From assembly GCA_965240325.2 (NCBI GenBank), contig OZ251232.1, forward strand, positions 434,001 through 498,000: a stretch of DNA of 64,000 nucleotides, given 5' to 3'. Under the pieces are notes generated by a model. It saw only the letters and a list, made by a program, of their open reading frames with translations, searched no databases and was not told the DNA's origin. Of this stretch, positions 10,466 through 21,625 are shown piece after piece. Every line of letters starts with the position of its first letter. Positions within the stretch are counted from its first letter, which is position 1. A program made the position numbers and the translations under genes. The DNA is from Rebecca billardiae RCC1528 (Eukaryota > Haptophyta).

Positions 10466-13311
10466 TGCGGCTGGGTGTGTGGGCCCCGCTCTCGCGCTGG
10501 ACGCACCTGCACGGCTTCTGGGACGCGGCCGCGTCGGGCGCGGAGGACGAGGCGCAGGCGCAGGAGCGCCACCGCCAGCTCGCGCCGTGGGCGGCGCACG
10601 GCGGGCCAGCGCGCGCCGCGCGCCGCGCGCCCAGCCGCGCTGCGCTCGCGCTGCTGAGCGCGCAGTGGACGCGCGCCGCGGGCGTGGACGCGCACCTGGC
10701 GCGGGCCGCCGCGTTCGAGCTGGCGCGCTGCGTGCTCGAGCGCTGCCCGGAGCGCCCGCTCGCCGAGGCGCTGCTACGGCGCACCGAGCTCGCGCGCGGC
10801 GCCGCGGCCTGTCTCTGCGCGCGCGCCGACCGCGAGTCCGCCCCCGTGGAGCTCGCCATCGCCGGGCGGCACGTGGCCGGCGCGCCCGCCGCGGCGCGCG
10901 CCGACGCGCCGCCGCGCGTGCGCGCGGCGCGCGATGCGCTGCGCGCCGCGCTCGACCGCGCCGAGGCCGCGCCCGCCTCGCTCACCGGCGCGGCGCGCGC
11001 TCTGGTCAGGGAGTCGGCGCTCGGCGCGCTCGGCGCGCTGCTCGCGGTCGCGCCCGAGTCGAGCGCGCCCGCGCTGTGGGCGTGCCGCGCGGCGGCCGGC
11101 GCGTCGGCGCGGCCGGGCGCGCTCGTGGGCGCGCTCGCGCCGCTGCTCGCGCCCGACGCGCCGCGCGCGCTGCGCCTCGGCGCGTGCCGCGTGCTGCTGC
11201 GCCTCGCGCGCGCCGCCGAGCCCGACGCTGCGTGCGCCGTGCTCGACGCGAGCCCGCCGCCGCCTTCGCCGCGCGCCGCCGGCCGCGAGCCGCCGCCGCT
11301 GCCCGCCGGCGCCGCGCTCGCCGACGCTCTGCTCAGCGCCCTGGCCGCGGCGGAGGCGGCGGCGGGCGCGTCCGCCGCGGCGGGCGGCGCGCTGGTCTCC
11401 GCCGCGCCCGGCGCGCCGGCCGGCTTTGCCGCCACCTCCGCCGCCGACTGCGCGGCCGAGGCGGACGCGCTGCGCGCCGCCCTGCGCGCGGTGCTTGGCC
11501 CCTCGTGCGAGGCCAAGGCGGCCGCCCTGCGGCGCGGGCTGGCCGGGGCGGCGCTGCGGCGCTTCGAGGATGCGGCCGGCTTGCTCTCGGCGCACCTCGC
11601 GCGCTCGCCTGCCGAGCGCATGCGCGCGGAGCAGCCCCCGCGCGCGCTCGCGCACGCGCACTCTGCGCGCGCGCTCGCAGCACACCTGGGCGGCGGGGGC
11701 GGCGAGAGGGTGGTGCTGGGAGAGGCGGACGAGGCGGCGCGCGGCGGCGCGCGCTCGGCGCCCGCGGCGCGCGCGGCGCTCGCGTTGCAGCGGCGCTGCT
11801 GCGAGGAGCTGGGCACGCTCAAGGCGCTGCTGCTGGGCTGCGAGGCGGCGCGGCTCGAGGCGCTGCGCGCGCACCTCCCTGCCACGATCGCACGGTGCGG
11901 CGCGCCGGGTGCTGCGACCGCCGAGGGGAGCGCAGCCGAGCGCGGCGGCGCCGACGCGCGATCGCCCCGCGCGCGCGCGCTGACACCGCGCGCGCCCTGC
12001 CGCCCTGTGCGCTGCCGCGCGCGCCGCCGCCGCGTGCGCGCAGCGCGTGGCCGCTGCTGAGCGCGCACGAGCCGATGTGCATCGAGGCGCTTGGCCTGCT
12101 GTGCAACTTTGCGGTGCGCGCACGCAGCCGCGCGCGCAGCCGCACGCACAGCCGCGCACGCAGCCGCGCGCGCAGCCGCGCGCGATGTGCGCACGCAGCC
12201 GCGCGCGCACTGCGCACCACGCACGCGCCCGGCGCGCCCTCGCGCGCGCTGGGCTGGCGCGAGCGCCCTCCTCGCCGTGAGCGCGCGCGCGCGCGTGTGC
12301 GCGCGCGCGCGTGTGCGCCGACACGCGCACTCGTCCCCGGCCCCGCCGCGCCGCCCGCGCCGCCCGCGCCGCCCGCGCCGCGCGCGTGTGGGCGCCTCTT
12401 GGGCGCGGCAGGCGCACTGCGAGCCCGCCAAGCGCGCGCTGCTCTCCGAGGCGGGCCGGCCGGGCGCGGGCTCGCGCGCGTCGCTCGTGTCAGCCGTGTG
12501 TGCGCTCGCGCTCGCGCACACCGCGCAGCCGGCCGCGGCGCGCACGCTCGCGTGGACGGTATGCAGGTCGCTCGGCGGGAGCGCCGACGGGCGCGCCGCG
12601 CTGCAGCGGCTCGGCTTTGCGGCCGCGAGCGCACGGACGCTGCGCTCGGCGCTGCGCCAGCGGCACGCGTGGGCGGAGGACGGCGGCGCGGACGACGTCG
12701 CGCTCGGCGGCGCGCTCGAGCTGCTTGCCAACTGGACGCACAGCACCGACGGCTCGGCGAGCGTGCTGCGCACCGCGCCGAGCGTGCTGAGCGACCTCGT
12801 GGACGTGCTGGAGGACGCGGCGCCGCAGCCGCCGGCGCAGCCGCCCGGCGCGGCGGGCGCGGCGGCGGGGCGCGCGCGCTCGCGCGCCGCCGCCGCCGAG
12901 CTCGAGGCGGAGCAGCGGCGGCGCACGGCGCACGGCGCGGCGGCGGCGCTGTGCTTGCGCAACCTCGCGCTCCAGCCGGACGGCAAGGCGCACCTCCTTG
13001 CGCACGAGCGCGCGCTCGGCGCGCTGCTCGGCGCGCTCGGCGCGCCCGACGAGAGCGCCAAGCTGGCCGCGCACGCGTCCGCGGCGGTGTGCGCGCTGCT
13101 GCACGGCTCGGCCAAGGCCAAGGCGCTGCTCAAGGGCGGGGGCCTCGTGCGCGCGCTCATCGAGGCTGAGACGCGGATGCGCGCGCTCGCCGTCGACACC
13201 GCGACGGTCGGCGCGGGCGGCGCCCTCGGCGTGCACGAGCGCGCGCGACGGCCGTACGTCGACGAGGCGCTCGAGAACATCGCCGCCGCGCGCGCGGTGC
13301 TCACGCAGTGA
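4381..13311 (+). CDS. RTTN: Rotatin-like centriole/basal-body protein (armadillo-like repeats)
   Basis: Three exons: 4381-11894, 12044-12113, 12412-13311; 2,827 residues. Rotatin/Ana3 proteins act in centriole and basal-body assembly. The first 120 residues, starting at the ATG at 4381, follow the rotatin N-terminal domain closely (LGAKLAHPLPDVRARALHSL, then a run of helical repeats). The rest is alpha-solenoid diluted by Ala/Gly-rich insertions, making it longer than the human protein (about 2,200). The frame closes at 12060, but the helical reading continues through a 70-nt exon (AWPLLSAHEP...LLCNFA) and a third exon starting AHCEPAKRALLSEAG. Introns are 149 and 298 nt, with donors GTGCGG and GTGCGC and acceptors GCAG. 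In-frame codons exist upstream of 4381 but match nothing. Identity is strong at the N terminus; exon borders are inferred. Confidence 0.85.
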
Positions 13312-14025
<714 letters not shown>

Positions 14026-14116
14026 CGGCGGTGCGCACAGGACAACGCAGGAATGCCGTGCGAGCCGGATTCTTGGCGTCGCTCATAGACACTCAGTTAT
14101 AGGTTCCCTATAACGC

Positions 14117-14313
<197 letters not shown>

Positions 14314-14360
14314 GTCATCATCGTCGTCTGATCGTCATTCAGATTGATATTGACTCTCTT

Positions 14361-14509
<149 letters not shown>

Positions 14510-14693
14510 GAATAAGTGACGACGCGAGATGACGACGAGCGCATCACTGTGAAGTGTGATCATTCACTCGGTCCGAGTGGCATACGGATCATACAGCGCG
14601 CACGGCCGTCGTACTATCGGCGCCAGCCGCACAGCAGCGGCCGCGCGTGCGCGGACTAGTTCGCAGCAGCATTCGTCGGCAGGAGCGCCATCG

Positions 14694-15758
14694 TCACACG
14701 GCCGACAGCGCCGGCTTCTGCCCGAGGATCATCGTGCACTCGGCGATGGGCACGCTGCCGCGCTCGCGCTGCAGCATCGCCGTGACCGCACCCGCGCCGC
14801 CCGACGCGGCCGGCCAGCCGGCGGCCGAGAGCTCAGCGCTTGCCGCCAGCCCGTCTCTGCCGTGCTCGCGCGCGTGGTCCGCTTCGCCGCTGCAGAACCC
14901 CAGCCCAAGCTGCGCCTTCACACGGACGGTCTCGGGCCGCTTGGCCAGGTGGAGTCCGGAGATCAGGTGGGCTTGGATGGCCAGGACTGGCAGTGGGGTG
15001 AGGCCGAGCTGCCGCCGGCCTGCGGTGCTCGCGAGGAGCACGCTGGCGCCGCCGTGCAGCGCGCCGAGCGGGTTGGCGTGGGCGGTACTCAGCTCCACCA
15101 GCCCCGCCTCGCCGCCCTCGCCCACCGGGCGGAACACCTCGTCGAAGCTCTGGGGCGCGTGCGCCGCGCCGTCCGTCAGCACCGGGCGCGTGGCCCAGTA
15201 CGCATGTGCGGCGCTCAGCGTGAAGGGCTGCAGCTGCGGGCGCATGAGCCACTCGGGCCGGAGGCCCGTGCCGGGGAAGAACTTGACGTGCCGCCCGCGC
15301 ATGATGGACGCGTCGCTCCCGTCCACCTCGGCGCGCACGTCCACCTCGATGAAGCCGATCGTGCGGCCGATGCGTTGCGGCCGCGAGACGATGCTGATGG
15401 CCGAACCGTGCCCCACCTCGCGAGCGCGCGGCGAGAGCACGCCGGAGAGGTGCACCGAGACGCCTGGGCGGCATAGCGGGTCCCACAACGCGGCGCCCGC
15501 GAACGAGCTCGCCTCGTCGAACAGGGCCACCAGCCCAGCCGCAGAGACAGGCCCCTCGCCACTGCGGCCCTCGCACAGCCACCTGGGCACACGGCAGGCG
15601 ACTTCGCACCTGTCTGCGTCGAGCTGCCGCAGCTCCAGATCGCCACCGTCCGACTGCAGCACCAGGCCCAAGGTGCGGCCGAACCAGCCTGCCTGCGTCC
15701 TCGCGCTCGCCTTCCAGAAGAGCTCGACGCGTGAGCGTGCCGCAGCCGAAGGCGCCAT
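14694..15758 (-). CDS. Double-hotdog acyl-CoA thioesterase-like protein
   Basis: 354 residues in one exon, ATG at 15758, TGA at 14694. Two PaaI/ACOT13-like hotdog modules are visible. The first (about residues 60-170) has FDEASSFAGAAL followed by PGVSVHLSGVLSPRA and a glycine-rich strand pair. The second (about 225-345) has NPLGALHGGASVLLAST, with the Asn and HGG-type active-site loop typical of the PaaI group. Such enzymes hydrolyse acyl-CoA thioesters; the substrate cannot be read from sequence. The frame is open further upstream to 16016, but that part runs through a dispersed repeat and matches nothing, so the start at MAPSAAARSRVELF was preferred. Fused tandem hotdogs fit eukaryotic acyl-CoA thioesterases; a hydratase-type hotdog is less likely without its signature. 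Confidence 0.7.
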   Translation of the reverse strand: MAPSAAARSRVELFWKASARTQAGWFGRTLGLVLQSDGGDLELRQLDADRCEVACRVPRWLCEGRSGEGPVSAAGLVALFDEASSFAGAALWDPLCRPGVSVHLSGVLSPRAREVGHGSAISIVSRPQRIGRTIGFIEVDVRAEVDGSDASIMRGRHVKFFPGTGLRPEWLMRPQLQPFTLSAAHAYWATRPVLTDGAAHAPQSFDEVFRPVGEGGEAGLVELSTAHANPLGALHGGASVLLASTAGRRQLGLTPLPVLAIQAHLISGLHLAKRPETVRVKAQLGLGFCSGEADHAREHGRDGLAASAELSAAGWPAASGGAGAVTAMLQRERGSVPIAECTMILGQKPALSAV

Positions 15759-15792
15759 GCTTGCCGGTCGTTTAGTGCGTCGGTCATGGGGG

Positions 15793-15841
15793 TACAGTTT
15801 ACTAAGAATAAGAGACGCACACAGCTCAGGCAGGCGAGATT
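15793..15841 (+). repeat. Dispersed 49-bp repeat, copy 1
   Basis: Carries the core TTTACTAAGAATAAGAGA followed by CGCACACAGCTCAGGCAGG. The same block recurs at 37468-37516 and, inverted, at 63341-63394; a partial copy lies at 40051-40098. It sits 35 bp upstream of the thioesterase start codon. Confidence 0.9.
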
Positions 15842-16646
15842 GACGCCCGCCAACTGTCACCGCCCACTTGATGATCAGCATGGCTGATCTGATCAGGCTT
15901 GATGCACCGCCAAATTCTTGGATAGAGGCCGCTGCCAGAGGTTGGCGCTCGCCTCCTGCTCGCGGATCGACCAGTGTCTTATTATGAGTGATGATTCGGA
16001 GAGCAGTGTCACGCACAGACTGGGTCCGAAGAGTCTGTGCCAGAGCCGGGCATCATCGGAGTCCGGCCCGAGCTGGTTGCGGTCGGCCACGTCACTCGTC
16101 AGGCAGCGTGACCGGGCCGGCGATGCACGGCGCAGCCGCACGGGTCGAGTAACGCGACCGGTCAGTCCGGTCACGGTCCGTCGGTCCGCGCGGTCGGACG
16201 AACGCGACGGCGCCACGGTCACCGGGACACGGGGCCACGCCAGACAGGGCCGTCGGCCCGGCGGCGCGGCAGCTCAGTGGCGAGGCTCCATGGTCCATGT
16301 GATTCAACGGCCGCCATGGCCGCTGAGATCTCATCCTGCCCGGAGCCAGTGAGCCGCTCCGCTTTGTCAGCCACCCGGCCTGCGTCCGTCCGTCCGCCGG
16401 CCAGTGCTGCGCGTCGTGTGGGGTCGCGCGAAGCCGGCGTCGGAGCTCCATGTGTGCGCCCGAGTCCAGCCATATGCACGGTGGTGCGCCTGCGTGCACC
16501 CACGCTCGGCAGCATCACAGGCGGCAGCCAACCGGGGCAGCCGCGCGCTGAGAGCAAATGCGGGCCGCGCCCAGCAGCGGCCAGTGACGCCCGGTCCTGC
16601 GCGCCTCGAGCCGCACGCCGGCTCTAGCCGCGCCCGAGCGCGCGCG
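15842..16646. other. Intergenic region, no gene seen
   Basis: Moderately GC-rich DNA between the thioesterase 5' end and the RABL2 3' end. Short overlapping ORFs exist on both strands but none resembles a protein family. Confidence 0.5.
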
Positions 16647-17473
16647 TCACGACTCGAGCTTGCTCTCTGCCAGCAGCGCCATCACGTCCTCGAAGAAGTC
16701 TTCTGGCGGCTTCTTGGAGAAGTCAATGGCCGCCTTCACAGCGGCGTCAAACGCCTGCGCGGAGGGGCGCGCGACGACGGGCGCGGCGGGGTGGGGCAGG
16801 GCGAGCGGCACGCTCAGCCCGGCACGCGCCGGGCCGCCGCGCCCTCGCGCGGGAAGCCGAGGCGCCACGCCACGCGGCGCAGAGGCGCGAGGCGCGGCGC
16901 GGCGCTCGGTCGGCGGCTTGCCTGCACAACGTTGGTCCCATCCGCCGCCGAGCACATGAAGAGCGGCAACTTGTGCTTGTCCGGGAAGCCAAACCCCTTG
17001 GACGCGACGGCCGGGTCGACGTCCACCTTGTTCGCCACGCACACCACGGGGATGTGCTTCCGGTACTCGCGCAGCTCCTTGTACCACGTGACGAGATTCT
17101 TGTACGTCACCTTTCGTGTCACGTCAAAGCAGAGCACGCACGCGTGCGCGCGGTGGTAGTAGCTCGGGTGGAGCGACTGGAAGCGCTCCTGCCCCGCTGT
17201 GTCCCAGAAGTCGATGTGGTACATCTCGCCCTCGTGCTCCACGTCTTTCCTGAAGAGCGTGAGCGCGTACGTGCTGAGCTGGTGTTGTGCGTAGTTATCG
17301 ACCAGATACCGCTCGATCAGCTTGCTCTTGCCAGTGGCCGAGTCGCCGAGCAGGATGATCTTGATGGGCTCCTCGTCGTCGTCCGTCGGAGGGGCCTTCA
17401 TCCCCTCGTCGCCGTCGGGCTTCACCGTGCCCTCCGCCTTGGCAGCATCGCCTGCCGAGGCAGAGACAGCCAT
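16647..17473 (-). CDS. RABL2: RABL2-type small GTPase
   Basis: Two exons, complement of 16922-17473 and 16647-16754, 219 residues. RABL2 proteins recruit and release IFT trains at the ciliary base. The match is close over the whole G domain: GDSATGKSK (P loop), [28 protein letters not shown], a run of RKVTYKNLVTWYKELRE, ANKVD and CSAADGTNVV. The first exon ends at GTNVVQ and the second begins AFDAAVKAA, as in the human protein. This reading needs a GC donor (CAG|GCAAGC) and a GCGCAG acceptor, intron 16755-16921. A GT donor six bases earlier would keep frame but delete two residues of the conserved GTNVV block. There is no C-terminal prenyl cysteine, as is usual for RABL2. The start lies 184 bp from a divergent membrane-protein gene. 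Confidence 0.9.
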
Positions 17474-17657
17474 GGGCTTCGCGACGGGAGCGGTTGAACG
17501 AACGCCCCTGACGGTGAGGCTGGCGAGGCCGGGGCGCAAGACGTCCGGATGTGGGCGCAACATCGGATGCCGGATGTACGAGCGGGAGTTTGGCCGCCGC
17601 CGCCCTTTCGGCCCTTGCTGGTTGAGCAAGGTAGCCGCCCCCCGCGGCGACGCCGCC

Positions 17658-19175
17658 ATGCCTGCTCCAGCTGGCAGCAACGGGGCGCCGCCCGCACCCG
17701 CGACCAATGCGCCGATGCGCCCGACCGTGCTGGAGGCCGGCACTGCCACCGCCCCGGGCGCTGCGACCGGCACGGGCACGGCGGCCGCTCGGCTCGGCTT
17801 GCACGAGCGCGGGAAGCAGGTGGCGATGGCTGGCGGCAAGCAGGCGGCGATCGCAGGGCGCAAGGCGGCGGGCAAGGCGGCGCAGGCGACGGGCAAGGCG
17901 TACGAGCTGGCGACGACCGAGGAGCAGCGGCGGCAGCACAAGGAGAAGTTCAGGCAGCAGGCACGCGCCGTCGCGCTCCCGGCGGCCGAGCTCGTGATGG
18001 GCGTGACCGGCTCCAAGCTCAAGCTGCTGCTCACGAACGACGCCGACATGCCGGGCTCGGTGGCGCGCACGATCGAGAGTATGGTCGATAGCCTCTGGCC
18101 CGACGTCCAGCGCCAGGTGCTCGTCGAGCTCGAGAAGGCGCTCGCCCCGGCGCCGCTGGCCGCGGCGGGGGAGGCCGCGGCCGCCACGGTCGGCTGCTGC
18201 ACCGGCCTCTTCCGCCGCGTGCGCGGCGCGGTGCTGCACGCGTACAAGCCGTACGACGCGTCGATCTTCGGCCAGCTGCGCCGGCCGGGCAGCGTCCTCT
18301 GCCTCCTGCTCGCGATGTGCCCCTGGTTCGGCGTGCGCGCCGCCTTCTTCGTGTTTGTCCTGCTGCTCATCTCTGCGGGCGGCTCTCCGTTTGACGAGCA
18401 CCAGCTGATTGCCTTCATCCTGCACTTCAAGGCGACGCAGAGCCTCGCGGGCGTGCTCTTCTTCGCGCAGGGGCACGTGATGTACTACGCGTGCCTGCAG
18501 CTGCTGCCCCCCGCGGGCAGCGCCGCCGACGCGCCCGGCGGCCACTCGTGCGTCGACAACGGGCCGGGCGCGCACCGCATGTTTGTGATGGACATGCTCG
18601 GGCTGCTGGCGTATGTGACGCTGGCGTGGCTGGCGTGGGCGCTGCTCGCGTACGCGCGGCCCTTCGAGCACGGCGCCGGCGCGGCGGACGGCGCGGCCGG
18701 CTCGAAGACGCTCGTGCGCGACCACTCGCAGATGTCACGGGACGACCGCGCGCGCGCGCGCGACCGCCGGCTGCGCTACGGCAGCCGGCTGCGCTCGCTG
18801 CTCCGCTACGACACGGTCGCCTTCCTCGTGTGCGGGCTGCTGTGCGTGCTGCTCGAGATGCTCACGGAGGACTGGGACGCGGTCGCGGCGAGCGGCGAGT
18901 CGTTCGTCACGTCGTGGCGCTTCAAGGCAACCTTCTTCCTCTGCCGCTCCATCTACGCGCTCTCGAGCGTGCCCTTCCTGCCGCTCGCGCTGCCCATCGT
19001 CCGCGAGATCCTGACGCAGTCGGCGCAGCCGACCGGCTTCGACCGCGACGGCATCGTGCGCGCGATGGCGATCCCGCCGCGGCCGCCGCCGGCTGCGCCC
19101 ATGCCCGCCGCGCAGGCGTTGCAGGCTGGAACTGCCACGCCGGCGGGCGCCGGCGCCGTGGGAGCGCGCGTCTGA
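17658..19175 (+). CDS. Multi-pass membrane protein of unknown function
   Basis: 505 residues from the ATG at 17658 to the TGA at 19173-19175, one exon. The N-terminal third is Ala/Gly/Lys-rich and probably helical, followed by a soluble segment (LKLLLTNDADMPGSVARTIE). Then come about five hydrophobic segments: near VLCLLLAMCPWFGVRAAFFV, QSLAGVLFFAQGHVMYYACL, MLGLLAYVTLAWLAWALLAY, FLVCGLLCVLLEML and YALSSVPFLPLALPIV. The C terminus is Pro/Ala-rich. I do not recognise the family. Conserved-looking polar blocks (AYKPYDASIFGQLRRPGS, DEHQLIAFILHFKATQS) suggest a real conserved protein rather than chance. The frame is open upstream into the divergent RABL2 gene, so a start up to 60 codons earlier cannot be excluded. 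Confidence 0.65.
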   Translation: MPAPAGSNGAPPAPATNAPMRPTVLEAGTATAPGAATGTGTAAARLGLHERGKQVAMAGGKQAAIAGRKAAGKAAQATGKAYELATTEEQRRQHKEKFRQQARAVALPAAELVMGVTGSKLKLLLTNDADMPGSVARTIESMVDSLWPDVQRQVLVELEKALAPAPLAAAGEAAAATVGCCTGLFRRVRGAVLHAYKPYDASIFGQLRRPGSVLCLLLAMCPWFGVRAAFFVFVLLLISAGGSPFDEHQLIAFILHFKATQSLAGVLFFAQGHVMYYACLQLLPPAGSAADAPGGHSCVDNGPGAHRMFVMDMLGLLAYVTLAWLAWALLAYARPFEHGAGAADGAAGSKTLVRDHSQMSRDDRARARDRRLRYGSRLRSLLRYDTVAFLVCGLLCVLLEMLTEDWDAVAASGESFVTSWRFKATFFLCRSIYALSSVPFLPLALPIVREILTQSAQPTGFDRDGIVRAMAIPPRPPPAAPMPAAQALQAGTATPAGAGAVGARV

Positions 19176-19706
19176 GGCTGACCACCGACGAGCCGTGACT
19201 GAGTGGAGAGTGACTCGTCACTCTACTCGTGACAGAGGCGTGACGGCCGTGGGCGTGGGCCGCGTGTGGTGCGTTGCGTGAGCGTCGGCGGCGCGCGCTG
19301 TTATTGTGAAGTATTCAACGACGAACGTCAGCGCTGAATAAATTATTATTAGCATCATATATATATATATATATATATATCATCTGTGAATTATTGACAC
19401 TGACACTGTGATCTGCCCGCGGACGAATAAAAGTCTATATACTCATCGATCTGATATGATGACAAAGAGGCGCGACTCTAGCTCGCTGAGACTCGACTCC
19501 AGAGTCCAGTACTGGCAGGAGTCTACGAGACCGATCGTCTCCAGACCGAGTCTCTGCACTCTCTGCTTGTAGCTTGAGACGTTCAGACAGCTTGATCGTC
19601 GGCGATCGACGGCGCCCGGTGCGGCCGGTGCCGGCATCGCCGCGCGAATGGCGGTGACCGTCAAACTCCCAGCCCCGGGCCCGGCCGCGCACATGCGGTG
19701 GCCTCA
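19176..19706. other. Intergenic region between convergent genes
   Basis: Contains a 24-bp (AT)n tract at 19357-19380 and otherwise unremarkable moderate-GC DNA. It probably holds both 3' UTRs. No gene seen. Confidence 0.5.
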
Positions 19707-21168
19707 TCACAGCTTGCCTGCCAGGAACTGGTCGAGCATGTACAGGCTCGCCGCGGGCTGGTCCATCGGCGCCATGTGCCCCGCATTGAACATGCGCAGG
19801 AAGGTGAGGCCCTTTGCTGAGCGCACATCGCCCGCGTGGGCCGGCTTGCCACGGGACTCGACGGTGGGCGCGGTCCAGGGCAGGTCCTTGGCATGCTCGA
19901 AGGCGTGCTGGCCCGGCCACGCCATCTTGAGGGTCCACGCCTTGTTGCCCAGCCAGTTGCAGATGAAGTCCTGCCGAGCGGCGGCGCGCGGGCAGCAGTG
20001 CGGCACGCGTCCAGGTGAGCGCTCGGCGCGTCCGAGTGCCGCGCGCGCGCGGGGGCGGTCTGCGGGCACGCACCTGATCGCCCGCGTAGATGAGCACGCG
20101 GATGCCGTCGTTGAGCAGGTCCGGCAGGCGCTGCTGGTAGTCCTTCATCCAGTCCGCCCTGAACATCATGTTCACCGCCATGTTGCAGTCCGCCCAGTCG
20201 GCGTGCGCTGGGTCGATGTTGAGCGCGCGCCGCACCTCCGCGCGCGCCAGGTACTTCCCGATGTTGGAGAAGTCGTAGCACAGGCCGGGCACCTCGCAAG
20301 GGATGCGCATGTCGTACACGTTGAGGCCCGACGTCTGGTACGGCATCACCTCCGCCGCGTTGCGCCCCGTCTGCGCCGCAGCGCACGCCGCGTCGGCCAT
20401 GCTCGAGTTGGCCGCGTTGCAAGCGCGGATGGTGGCAAGGCACGCGGGCAGCGCCAGCTTCATCGCCGCGTGCGTGAGCGAGCCGACTGCGGGCTTGTGC
20501 CCGTTGGTCGAGATCGCCATGTCGGGGTAGTACGCGTACTGCACCTCCGGGTCGGTCAGCCCGTTGCCCACCGCCACGCCGCGCAGCTGCAGCCTCGGCG
20601 TGCCGCCCTCCTTGTTGCCGCGCCACACCCGGTGCGCGATCGCCGGCACGTAGTGCCCGGCGTACGACTCGCCAAAGATGTAGAGGTCGTTGTCGGCGAG
20701 CTCGGTGTGCTTGGCGAAGAACTGCAGGAGGAAGTCGTACATGTCGTTCGCCACGCCCTTCTCGTCGTGGTCGTACCCCGAGCCGTACGAGAAGCCCGTG
20801 CCAGTCGGCTGGTCGACGTAGAGGAGATTGGCCGCAAAGTTCCACGAGTACGGGTTGCGCGTCGTGGCGGTGCCGTCCTTGTTCACCTTGCACGGGCCGT
20901 TCTCGCCGAAGAGGGCCACCTCCGACGAGCAACCGGGCCCGCCCGTCAGCCAGAGCACCACCGGGTCGTCCTTGGGCGCGTTGCGCGACGCAAAGTGCCA
21001 GTAGAAGTAATGCTTGCTGCCGGGGCCAGTCCGCAGGTGGAAGTAGCCGGCGAACTGCTCGACGTCGTCGCAGAGCCGCGGCGAGGTCTCGTTGAGCACC
21101 TGGAAGCTCGTGGGGCCGATCACGCCCGCCACGCCCCCGGCGAGGAGGACCAGGCCGGCGAGCACCAT
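19707..21168 (-). CDS. Serine carboxypeptidase (S10 family)
   Basis: Two exons, complement of 20074-21168 and 19707-19970, 452 residues. It removes C-terminal residues from peptides in the secretory or lysosomal/vacuolar lumen. The start MVLAGLVLLAGGVAGVIG is a signal peptide. Family landmarks follow in order: GYFHLR, the oxyanion loop VLWLTGGPGCSSEVALFGE, NGPC, then GESYAGHYVPA with nucleophile Ser168, Asp366 in DFICNW and His430 in FNAGHMAPMDQP. The triad is therefore complete. The 103-nt intron (donor GTGCGT, acceptor CGGCAG) falls exactly before the catalytic Asp codon; without splicing the frame leaves the family at that point. Length is typical of the family. Confidence 0.92.
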
Positions 21169-21625
21169 CGTCGGAGCAAGCCGCGGGCGGCTTGGGCGGC
21201 TGGCGGCGGCTTCCTCGCGTCCGAGGCTGCCGGGCGCCGGCCGAGCGTCTGCGGAAGGATGGGGCCGAAACGCGCTTTCCAGCAGCTCTTGCTGGTCAGA
21301 AGCTCCAGAGCGAGCGCTCGCGCAGGACGGGCTTACCGCCCTTGGCTGCGGCTCCTGCCGCCTCGCCAGCCAGCTTAGCTTGCCTGCTTGCCCAACGACT
21401 CCAACGAGTACGACCGACCACGCTTGGCCCAACTCAGACTCAGTCTCGTAACGGCGTCAGTCCAGACTCCTTAGCAGTACTAGTCCACGGTGCCTAATCA
21501 CAGTCTGCTGCTCCCTATTAGGCAGTAGTCTGTATAGGGAGCAGCAGTAGTCTGCATAGCAGTAGTCTACGCCGCCCTCGGCCCGGTGGACATCGCGACC
21601 GCCAGGCGCCCTCCGGCAGTGGCAG
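21169..21625. other. Intergenic region, no gene seen
   Basis: Lies between the carboxypeptidase start and the DNAAF11 stop. A short repeated stretch around 21505-21565 (CAGTAGTCT motifs) is present. It probably contains the carboxypeptidase promoter. Confidence 0.5.

Noticed and set aside
6702-13304. Two further minus-strand frames of about 1,000 codons opposite rotatin
   Set aside because: Same composition shadow; the sense strand has family matches and consistent introns.
17295-18725. 476- and 538-codon minus-strand frames extending upstream of RABL2
   Set aside because: They run antisense through the membrane protein gene; RABL2 homology begins only after the Met at 17473.
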